Part shown: positions 16,551 to 24,199 of the stretch, piece after piece
Layout: the number at the start of each line of letters is the position of its first letter
Numbering within the stretch: position 1 is the first letter of the stretch
The notes under the pieces: model-generated
Databases searched by the model: none
What the model was told of the DNA's origin: nothing
What the model saw: only the letters and a program-made list of their open reading frames with translations
IMG/VR virus record: IMGVR_UViG_3300008450_000436
Span: 1-24,199 of that record
DNA length: 24,199 nucleotides
From: a virus
Strand: one strand, 5' to 3'
Translations under genes and position numbers: made by a program

Positions 16551-17562
16551 ACATATCCTTGATAACATAAAGAATACTAAAGAGGAACCTCTACAATTAA
16601 ACAGTAAGGTTCTTCTTATAGACTCGATGAACACATTTCTAAGAAGTTTTGCCATGATCAACCATATGAATCCAAGTGGAGCCCACATCGGTGGGCTCAC
16701 TGGATTCTTAAAATCAATTGGTTTTGCAATTCGTCATATTAAACCAACTAGAGTTATTCTTATATTTGATGGAAATGGTAGTACAACAAATAAAAAGAAT
16801 CTATACCCAGAATATAAGGCGCATAGAAAATTACAACGTATAACTAATTGGGATGGGTTTGATGGTAAAGAGGAAGAGTCTGCTTCAATTGAGAATCAAA
16901 TGTTACGTTTAGTAGAGTATTTAAGATGTTTACCTATTGATTTACTATCTATTGATAAAATAGAAGCAGATGATGTTATAGGATATATAACCAACAAACT
17001 AGCTGGTGAAGTATATATAATGTCAGCTGACCAAGATTTTCTACAATTAGTAAGTGATAGAGTAACAGTATATTCACCTATTAAAAAGAAATTTTATACT
17101 CCAACATTAGTAAAAGAAGAATATGGTTTATATCCTTCAAATTTTATTAATAAAAAAATATTGATGGGAGATGATTCTGACAATATACCTGGTGTAAAAG
17201 GATTAGGACCTAAAAAACTATTTAAGTTATTTCCTGAGTTAGATAGTCCATCACATATTCCATTAAGAAGTATATTAGATAAATCTAAAGAATTAATTAA
17301 TGAACATGGATTGTATGGTAATATAGTTAATTTTGAAAAACAACTACTTGTTAATCAACAATTAATGGATTTATCTAATCCAGATATATCAGAGGATAGT
17401 TTAGAGGAAATAGATCAAGTATTATTTAATGAACCTAGCAAATTAGATAAGTTACATTTTTTAAAGCTTTATAATGAGGATAGATTAGGTAATTCAATTC
17501 CTAATACAGAGATTTGGCTTAACGAAATTTTTTCTTATCTTCAAGTATACAAATTAAAATAA
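16528..17562 (+). CDS. rnh: 5'-3' exonuclease of the FEN/T4 RNase H type
   Basis: This protein (344 aa from the ATG at 16528) removes RNA primers and 5' flaps from lagging-strand fragments. It has the clustered acidic residues of the family: Asp32 (LLIDSMNTFLR), Asp81 (ILIFDGNGS), Glu146-Asp149 (EADDVIG), Asp168/Asp170 (SADQDFLQL) and Asp215 onward (MGDDSDNIPGV). The last is followed by the helix-hairpin-helix GVKGLGPKKLFKLFP. Arg/Lys in the arch (YPEYKAHRK) are present. T4 RNase H is 305 aa. The in-frame open frame extends upstream only to a TTG at 16516, so the ATG run at 16528, 16531 and 16534 is the likely start. It overlaps uvsX by up to 23 nt and is followed after 3 nt by the helicase. 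Confidence 0.9.
   Translation: MMMNKTLKHILDNIKNTKEEPLQLNSKVLLIDSMNTFLRSFAMINHMNPSGAHIGGLTGFLKSIGFAIRHIKPTRVILIFDGNGSTTNKKNLYPEYKAHRKLQRITNWDGFDGKEEESASIENQMLRLVEYLRCLPIDLLSIDKIEADDVIGYITNKLAGEVYIMSADQDFLQLVSDRVTVYSPIKKKFYTPTLVKEEYGLYPSNFINKKILMGDDSDNIPGVKGLGPKKLFKLFPELDSPSHIPLRSILDKSKELINEHGLYGNIVNFEKQLLVNQQLMDLSNPDISEDSLEEIDQVLFNEPSKLDKLHFLKLYNEDRLGNSIPNTEIWLNEIFSYLQVYKLK
16668..16707 (+). other. Strong 17-bp hairpin inside the 5' nuclease gene
   Basis: GAATCCA (16668-16674) pairs with TGGATTC (16701-16707). GT (16676-16677) pairs with AC (16699-16700), and GAGCCCAC (16679-16686) pairs with GTGGGCTC (16691-16698). The loop is ATCG and two single bases (16675, 16678) are bulged. This is unusual in so AT-rich a genome. 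It lies in codons for NPSGAHIGGLTGF. Confidence 0.75.
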
Positions 17563-17565
17563 GTT

Positions 17566-18936
17566 ATGACTACATTTAGTAAGTTGAATCAGTATGGTTT
17601 GAATTTTCAAACCAAGGTAATTAGCTCGCTTTTAAAGAATAAAAAATTTCTACTTAACATTCGTGATGTTGTAACACCAGATTACTTTGATAATCAAGCA
17701 CATCAATGGTTGGTAGAAACAATTATTAAGTATTTTGATAAATGGCATGCTACACCAACATTAGATACACTTCATATTGAAGTAAAGAAAATTGAGAATG
17801 AAGTATTAAAAACAGCTGTAGTAGAACAACTTAAAGAAGCATATAAAGCATCAAATGAAGATGCTGAGTATGTAGAAGCTGAATTTAGTAATTTTTGTAA
17901 AAACCAACAATTAAAGAAAGCACTACTAACATCAGTAGATCTACTACAATCAGGAATGTATGATGACATTAGATCACTTGTCGACTCAGCTTTAAAAGCT
18001 GGTATGGATAAGAATTTAGGTCATGAATATGAGAAAGATGTTGAAGACAGATATCGTGAAGAATACAGAAACCCAGTAGCTACACCTTGGCCAGGTATTA
18101 ATAACTTGTTACAAGGTGGTTTAGGTGGAGGTGATTTTGGATTAATATTTGGAGGTCCTGGTGGTGGTAAGAGTTGGTCATTAATTGCTTTAGGAGCGGC
18201 GGCTGTACAAGCAGGTTTTAATGTTAATCATTATACATTAGAATTAAGTGAAGCATATGTTGGTAAAAGATATGATGCTTGTTTCACCAAGATATCAGTT
18301 AATACAATTCAAGAACATAGAAAAGACGTTGAAAAGGTTGTATCTAATCTACCTGGTAAATTAGTTATTAAAGAATATCCAACAGGTAAAGCGACTATAA
18401 GCACTATTGAAGCACATATTCAAAAATGTAAGGATTTAGATCAAATGCCTGATTTAGTTATTATTGACTATGTTGACTTGTTACGCGCTAATAGAGCAAG
18501 TAAAGAACGTAAAGAAGAAATTGATGATGTTTATGTTGCTACTAAAGGTTTAGCTCGTGAAATAAATGTTCCAATTTGGTCTGTGAGTCAAGTTAATAGA
18601 GCAGGTGCTAATGATAACATTATTGAAGGTGATAAAGCAGCTGGTTCATATAATAAAATGATGATTACAGATTTTGCTATGTCAATTTCACGCCGTCGAC
18701 AAGATAAAGCAGGTGGTACTGGTAGATTTCATATTATGAAAAATAGATATGGAATGGATGGTGTTACTTACGCCGCTGTCATAGACACATCTACAGGTCA
18801 TATACAAATTGACACTGATGAGCTAGATGAGGAAACACTTGAGAGAGAACGCCCAGTTAAATTAAATGAAAATTTTGATACAGCTGATAGAGATATTCTT
18901 AAAAAGAAATTTTTTGAGCTTAACAATAATAGTTAA
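17566..18936 (+). CDS. 41: Replicative DNA helicase (DnaB/T4 gp41 family)
   Basis: This 456-aa protein is the hexameric helicase that opens DNA ahead of the phage polymerase. An N-terminal helical domain (about residues 1-165) contains LLKNKKFLLNIRDVVTPDYF and a Lys/Glu-rich stretch. The RecA-like motor follows with the Walker A GGPGGGKSW (Lys202), a Glu-rich segment LELSEAYVG, the Walker B VIIDYVDLLR (Asp301) and the arginine-finger and sensor region SVSQVNRAGANDN. The C-terminal ISRRRQDKAGGTGRFHIMKN matches motif H4 of DnaB-like helicases. T4 gp41 is 475 aa, so the size is right. It starts 3 nt after the 5' nuclease gene. A separate primase gene is not seen in this window. Reading TTGAATTTTC just after the start is consistent with the opening NQYGLNFQ. 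Confidence 0.93.
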   Translation: MTTFSKLNQYGLNFQTKVISSLLKNKKFLLNIRDVVTPDYFDNQAHQWLVETIIKYFDKWHATPTLDTLHIEVKKIENEVLKTAVVEQLKEAYKASNEDAEYVEAEFSNFCKNQQLKKALLTSVDLLQSGMYDDIRSLVDSALKAGMDKNLGHEYEKDVEDRYREEYRNPVATPWPGINNLLQGGLGGGDFGLIFGGPGGGKSWSLIALGAAAVQAGFNVNHYTLELSEAYVGKRYDACFTKISVNTIQEHRKDVEKVVSNLPGKLVIKEYPTGKATISTIEAHIQKCKDLDQMPDLVIIDYVDLLRANRASKERKEEIDDVYVATKGLAREINVPIWSVSQVNRAGANDNIIEGDKAAGSYNKMMITDFAMSISRRRQDKAGGTGRFHIMKNRYGMDGVTYAAVIDTSTGHIQIDTDELDEETLERERPVKLNENFDTADRDILKKKFFELNNNS

Positions 18937-18942
18937 AAATAT

Positions 18943-18951
18943 CATATTTAT
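18943..18951 (+). promoter_or_regulatory. CATATTTAT box before the DUF6884-like gene
   Basis: The box starts 7 nt after the helicase stop and ends 6 nt before the next ATG, so a transcript from it would be essentially leaderless. It belongs to the short-spaced class with the copies at 8386 and 21813. Confidence 0.25.
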
Positions 18952-18957
18952 ACTTAT

Positions 18958-19446
18958 ATGAGTAAAGTTGTATTAGTTTCATGTTCTGCTGGTAAAGAGG
19001 CAAAATCAATGCCTGCTGAGAAATTATATAATTCTGATTTATTTAAAAAACAATTAGAATACGCTAAAAAACTAACCAGCCCAAATGATATATATATTAT
19101 ATCAGCTAAGTATCATTTAGTACCTTTAAATAAAACCATAGCACCTTATAATTTAACATTAAAAGACATGCCTTCTGAAGATCGTGAGGCATGGTCTGAA
19201 ATTGTTAAAAAACAATTAATACAAAAAGGTTATAATCTTGATAAAGATAAGTTTGTATTTCTAGCAGGAAGTGCCTATCGTCAATATTTAGAACCCCAGA
19301 TGAAAAATGTTGAAGTTCCATTTGAGGGTTTACGTATAGGACAGCAGAAAAAAGCGTTGTTACAAAAACTTAAAGAAAATATCATTAAGTTAACAACTAA
19401 AATAATTAAGGAAGTAAAAAAACTTTATAAAAATGGAGTTCTCTAA
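18958..19446 (+). CDS. DUF6884-like protein
   Basis: This 162-aa protein matches the DUF6884 pattern. It opens with VVLVSCSAGKEAKSMPAEKL followed by YNSDLFKKQLEYAKKL. It then has IYIISAKYHLVPLNKTIAPY, and later FVFLAGSAYRQYLEP. The Ser-Cys-Ser start and the ISAKYHL...PY block are the conserved signature. Members occur in phages and mobile elements, and the catalytic activity, if any, is not established here. A fold relationship to YaaA (DUF328) has been suggested by its sequence pattern, but this is inference. The C-terminal tail from about residue 130 is Lys-rich and helical. It overlaps the next gene by 14 nt, so the two are probably coupled. Confidence 0.7.
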   Translation: MSKVVLVSCSAGKEAKSMPAEKLYNSDLFKKQLEYAKKLTSPNDIYIISAKYHLVPLNKTIAPYNLTLKDMPSEDREAWSEIVKKQLIQKGYNLDKDKFVFLAGSAYRQYLEPQMKNVEVPFEGLRIGQQKKALLQKLKENIIKLTTKIIKEVKKLYKNGVL

Positions 19447-19696
19447 AAAACAAATTGAAGAATTGATGGATCAATATCTTCAAGATAATGAAGACTTTGG
19501 TGATATTAATGAAACAAAATTAATAAATGAAGTATTAAACGGTTTTAAAAATTTACTTTTAGAGAATACAAGTGGTAAAGTTTCAACTTCACTTCTTCAA
19601 GAACATTCTAACGGATTAGAAGGTATTCCGAAAGATATATTTGAAGACTTTATATTATACCTTCAGATGACTGATCTCGACAGTCGCTTACTTTAA
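19433..19696 (+). CDS. Small acidic uncharacterised protein
   Basis: This 87-aa product is not recognised. It is acidic and mostly helical in composition (FSKKQIEELMDQYLQDNEDF, then LINEVLNGFKNLLL), ending IFEDFILYLQMTDLDSRLL. There is no Cys, membrane segment or nucleotide-binding motif. Its ATG lies 14 nt inside the end of the DUF6884-like gene, in a different frame, so both are translated from one message. The following 77 nt contain the hairpin that lies ahead of the reductase gene. Possible roles include a partner of the upstream protein, but nothing in the sequence shows this. Confidence 0.65.
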   Translation: MEFSKKQIEELMDQYLQDNEDFGDINETKLINEVLNGFKNLLLENTSGKVSTSLLQEHSNGLEGIPKDIFEDFILYLQMTDLDSRLL

Positions 19697-19699
19697 ATC

Positions 19700-19735
19700 A
19701 AAAACATAAAAAAACAAATGCTGTCAAATGACAGC
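19700..19735 (-). terminator. Terminator-like hairpin read on the minus strand
   Basis: GCTGTC (19720-19725) pairs with GACAGC (19730-19735) around AAAT. The A-rich run just upstream (19700-19714) becomes a T-rich tract on the minus strand, so the signature is that of a terminator for leftward transcription. No minus-strand gene is evident. On the + strand there is no T-run after it. Confidence 0.45.
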
Positions 19736-19773
19736 GTGACACAGTACACTAAACTTTTAAATATATAAACAAA

Positions 19774-21811
<2,038 letters not shown>

Positions 21812-21812
21812 C

Positions 21813-21821
21813 TATATTTAA
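21813..21821 (+). promoter_or_regulatory. TATATTTAA box before the AT-hook gene
   Basis: The box lies in the 13-nt gap after the DUF5522-like gene and ends 3 nt before the next ATG. It could start the modification operon on a nearly leaderless transcript, or be a chance match in AT-rich spacer. Confidence 0.25.
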
Positions 21822-21824
21822 GTT

Positions 21825-22316
21825 ATGCTTATACATAGTAAAGAAACAATAAGTAAAGAAATAGCTAAACTACAACCACTCAAATATAACCAGTTTTTCT
21901 GGTGGCGAAAATTCAAAGAAAAGTCTCCGTTATCAAATAAAGAAGCAGTGTATGCTCGAATTGATAATGGGGACTTTGATTTTTCGTCTTATTATTGGCA
22001 AGCACAATACGCGTTACTTGAGATGGAAGAAAAAACAGGCCATATAGCTGAACCTGATAAACGTAGAGAAGCTCAATCTATATATATGGAGCGCTGGAGA
22101 CGATTAATGAATGATTATGAAAAAGATGAGCCACTACGAATAACAAATTATAAGAAAAATATAATTGGTTTGTTTGAAATAGAAGAAGAAGAATTAGAGA
22201 ACAAAATGGAAAATTTTGAAGGTACATTAAGAGAACTTTATGACCTTATAAAAGCTACTTATAATTTTAGAGCAAAACAAAAACGTAGAGGAAGACCTAA
22301 AAAATATAATATATGA
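21825..22316 (+). CDS. Uncharacterised protein with C-terminal AT-hook
   Basis: This 163-aa product has no recognised enzyme domain. Its N-terminal part is charged and aromatic (LKYNQFFWWRKFKEKSPLSN, then FDFSSYYWQAQYALLEMEEK). The middle has an acidic stretch (EIEEEELENKMENFE), and the last residues read KRRGRPKKYNI, an AT-hook (RGRPKK at 155-160) that binds the minor groove of AT-rich DNA. The stop overlaps the queD start (ATGA at 22313-22316), so it is translationally coupled to the modification genes. A DNA-bound accessory role in the 7-deazaguanine pathway is inferred from that coupling, and no enzymatic role is shown. The ATG at 21825 follows the TATATTTAA box closely. Confidence 0.7.
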   Translation: MLIHSKETISKEIAKLQPLKYNQFFWWRKFKEKSPLSNKEAVYARIDNGDFDFSSYYWQAQYALLEMEEKTGHIAEPDKRREAQSIYMERWRRLMNDYEKDEPLRITNYKKNIIGLFEIEEEELENKMENFEGTLRELYDLIKATYNFRAKQKRRGRPKKYNI

Positions 22317-22783
22317 GTAAATTTCAATCAACAAAAGTATTTGATGGATACAGTTGTGTATTTCGTCAATGGAAAGCAGAAGGAACACATTGTCGTTTCT
22401 TACATGGTTATGGAGTATCATTTAGAGTATGGTTTGAAGGTGAATTAGATGAACGTAATTGGGTTTGGGATTTTGGAGGAATGAAACGTGCTAAAGGAAC
22501 TATTGATGGTAAAAATCCTAAAGCTTGGATGGATTATATGTTTGATCACACTACAATTATTGCTGAAGATGATCCATTTATTAACGCGTTTAAACAAATG
22601 GAGACAGCTGGTGTAGCTCAAATTCGTATTACACCAGCTGTAGGAGCAGAACAATTTGCTAAATTTATCTTTGAAAAACTAAATACATTTGTTCAAGAAG
22701 AAACAAATGGTAGAGTTAAAGTAACACGAGTTGAATTTATGGAACATAATAAAAACACAGCTATTTATGAAAGTCAGTCATGA
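22313..22783 (+). CDS. queD: 6-carboxytetrahydropterin synthase-like protein (QueD family)
   Basis: This 156-aa protein belongs to the QueD/6-pyruvoyl-tetrahydropterin synthase family, which makes 6-carboxy-tetrahydropterin from dihydroneopterin triphosphate on the way to preQ0. Cys27 (GTHCRFLHGY) matches the catalytic Cys, FDHTTI the Asp-His pair and VEFMEH the Glu. In E. coli QueD three His (16, 31, 33) bind zinc. Here His31 is kept, but Phe17 and Tyr33 seem to replace the other two. Tyr33 sits in an HGY variant seen in some related phage and bacterial proteins. The metal site may therefore use other ligands. It overlaps the AT-hook gene by 4 nt and the TGT-like gene by 17 nt, so the three are coupled. 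FolE and QueE are not in this window. Confidence 0.85.
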   Translation: MSKFQSTKVFDGYSCVFRQWKAEGTHCRFLHGYGVSFRVWFEGELDERNWVWDFGGMKRAKGTIDGKNPKAWMDYMFDHTTIIAEDDPFINAFKQMETAGVAQIRITPAVGAEQFAKFIFEKLNTFVQEETNGRVKVTRVEFMEHNKNTAIYESQS

Positions 22784-23552
22784 GTTACCTTTTGAGTTAT
22801 TACATAAAAGTTATGAATGGAATGATTATGATTATTGTCTACCTCATTTGATAGATAAATCAGATCAGTATAGATTATTCTTTCAAAAAGCACGTTTAGA
22901 CAAACGTTTTATTATTATGGATAATGGTTTGTTTGAAGGAGTAACTCATACACTTAGTGATCTTTTTGATAAAATTAATTTAATTCGTCCTAATATATTT
23001 ATAGTTCCTGATGAATGGAATGACTCTAATAGAACTTTAGTTAACGCTAAAAGTTGGATGATTAACCATAAAAATAAACTACCAGAAGGAGTTGAATTAA
23101 TGGCTGTATGTCAGGGGAAAGATATATCTGAGTTAATAAGAGTATATCAAATATTAGTTGATTTAGGATATAAACATATAGCGTTTAATCATTCAAGTAT
23201 TGCTTATACTGAATTTTATCCTAATCATTCTAAGTTATTTGCTCAAATGTATGGTAGAATTGAGTTAGTAAGACGTTTAATCGAAACAAAAGCAGTTAGA
23301 GAAAACATATATCATCATTTATTAGGTGTAGCATTACCTCAGGAAATAATGGCTTATAGTCGTATTGATTGGATTAAATCAGTTGACACATCTAATCCAA
23401 TTATTGTAGGTTATAAAGGAGAACGTTATGGAGATAATGGTATTGAGTTTAAACCTACTGAAAAAATTGAAGAACTAAATAAAGTAGATTTGGAACCTAT
23501 GATGGAAGATATTATTTTTAATGTAAATAAATTTAAACAATTCATAAAATGA
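22767..23552 (+). CDS. dpdA: TGT-like transglycosylase, DpdA-type candidate
   Basis: This protein (261 aa from the ATG at 22767) resembles the base-exchange TIM-barrel of tRNA-guanine transglycosylases and the phage DpdA proteins, which swap guanine in DNA for a 7-deazaguanine. FIIMDNGLFEG (Asp52) fits the N-terminal acid region. The block HHLLGVALPQEIM, then IDWIKSVDTSNP, aligns with the TGT region carrying the catalytic Asp (MFDCVMP), placing the nucleophile at Asp207. TGT enzymes are about 380 aa and keep a zinc-binding Cys/His cluster near the end; this protein lacks it and is shorter, as in DNA-acting relatives. The open frame extends upstream only through a TTG at 22731, so the ATG was chosen. 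It overlaps queC by 4 nt. DNA rather than tRNA as substrate is inferred. Confidence 0.68.
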   Translation: MKVSHELPFELLHKSYEWNDYDYCLPHLIDKSDQYRLFFQKARLDKRFIIMDNGLFEGVTHTLSDLFDKINLIRPNIFIVPDEWNDSNRTLVNAKSWMINHKNKLPEGVELMAVCQGKDISELIRVYQILVDLGYKHIAFNHSSIAYTEFYPNHSKLFAQMYGRIELVRRLIETKAVRENIYHHLLGVALPQEIMAYSRIDWIKSVDTSNPIIVGYKGERYGDNGIEFKPTEKIEELNKVDLEPMMEDIIFNVNKFKQFIK

Positions 23553-24199
23553 AAAAACAAGCAGTATTATCATTAAGTGGAGGGATGGATAGCTCCACCT
23601 TGCTGCTTCATCTACTCGCCTCTGGCTATGAAGTTACAGCTCTATCCTTTGATTATGGACAAAAGCATCGCGTTGAACTTGAGCGTGCTAAATCATTAGT
23701 AGAATATATTAATGATAGAATGTTCCGTACTAAAATAGACAATTTTGTTAAACATCAAGTAATTAAATTAGATGGTTTACAAAAATTACTTAATTCATCA
23801 CTTGTAACAGGTGGTAAAGATGTTCCTGAAGGACATTATGAGCAGGACAATATGAAAGAAACAGTTGTTCCTAATCGAAACAAAATTTTTGCTTCATTGA
23901 TTCAAGCAGTAGCGTTATCAATTGCTACTAAACCTATTACAGATGATTGTAGTATAGGTCAAGAAGTAGTTATTGCAATGGGTATTCACGCTGGTGATCA
24001 CGCTATTTATCCTGATTGTAGACAAGAATTTAGAGATGCTGATTTTGAAGCATTTAAAACAGGTAACTGGGATAGTGAATTAGTATCACATTATACTCCA
24101 TATCTTTATGTGAATAAATTTGATATTTTAAAAGATGGAGAAAAATGTTGTGAAGTATTAGATTTAAATTTTGATGAAGTTTATAAACGTACTAATACA
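23549..24199 (+). CDS. queC: 7-cyano-7-deazaguanine synthase QueC (partial, runs off the window)
   Basis: QueC converts 7-carboxy-7-deazaguanine to preQ0 with ATP and ammonia. The 217 codons visible read from ATG 23549, overlapping the previous stop as ATGA. The PP-loop is clear (SLSGGMDSSTLL, residues 9-20), followed by SFDYGQKHRVEL. VVPNRNKIFASLI comes next, then GDHAIYPDCRQEF. The frame is open to the window end after YKRTNT. The C-terminal Cys cluster that binds zinc in QueC would follow and is not visible. Its codon use near the start is less AT-biased than that of its neighbours. With QueD and the TGT-like gene it forms a preQ0 synthesis and insertion set. Confidence 0.96.
   Translation, partial: MKKQAVLSLSGGMDSSTLLLHLLASGYEVTALSFDYGQKHRVELERAKSLVEYINDRMFRTKIDNFVKHQVIKLDGLQKLLNSSLVTGGKDVPEGHYEQDNMKETVVPNRNKIFASLIQAVALSIATKPITDDCSIGQEVVIAMGIHAGDHAIYPDCRQEFRDADFEAFKTGNWDSELVSHYTPYLYVNKFDILKDGEKCCEVLDLNFDEVYKRTNT
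23575..23601 (+). other. Moderate hairpin at the queC PP-loop codons
   Basis: GTGGAG (23577-23582) pairs with CTCCAC (23593-23598) around a 10-nt loop, and AA (23575-23576) can pair with TT (23600-23601) past a bulged C. It lies about 25 nt downstream of the queC start, over the codons for SGGMDSST. It is weaker than the two 17-bp hairpins and may be chance. Confidence 0.4.

Noticed and set aside
22731-22766. Upstream extension of the TGT-like gene to TTG 22731
   Set aside because: It would add 12 residues from a non-ATG start inside queD, while the ATG at 22767 gives a sensible N-terminus.

Overview
The window looks like part of the genome of a lytic, contractile-tailed (T4-like, myovirus-type) phage. 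It is AT-rich, and every supported gene lies on the + strand, packed with short gaps or overlaps. Start codons follow A-rich spacers without a clear Shine-Dalgarno sequence, and many are preceded by a TATATTTAT-like box. Both traits resemble Bacteroidota genes, so a Bacteroidota (perhaps aquatic) host is inferred, not proven. No tRNA, integrase, transposase or CRISPR array was seen.

Region 1 (about 1-12,860) is the tail and baseplate module. In order it holds the last codons of an upstream gene and a terminator, tail sheath (gp18-like), tail tube (gp19-like) and a second terminator. Next come a gp26-family baseplate protein with a +1-frame extension that looks like a programmed frameshift, a tape measure protein, a small unknown, a 683-aa tail/baseplate protein, a gp53-like LysM-type wedge protein, a 1155-aa hub-like protein with Gly-Thr-Ser repeats, and a 218-aa probable virion protein.

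Region 2 (about 12,888-18,936) is the replication and recombination module. It encodes a short divergent family A DNA polymerase with a decayed exonuclease-like N-terminus, an unknown 139-aa protein, a gp32-like single-strand binding protein lacking the zinc cysteines, a UvsX/RecA recombinase, a 5' nuclease (T4 RNase H type) and a DnaB/gp41-type helicase.

Region 3 (about 18,958-24,199) is nucleotide and DNA metabolism. It has a DUF6884-like protein, an 87-aa unknown, a B12-dependent class II ribonucleotide reductase, a small Cys-rich DUF5522-like protein and an AT-hook-bearing unknown. It ends in a tightly overlapping queD - TGT/DpdA-like - queC run, cut by the window end. The last three suggest that the phage makes preQ0-type 7-deazaguanine and inserts it into DNA (or, less likely, tRNA) as an anti-restriction modification.

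The most interesting items are the candidate frameshift at 3273-3293, the 7-deazaguanine cassette with an altered QueD metal site, the minimal polymerase, and two unusually strong hairpins inside coding sequence (16668-16707 and 21664-21704).
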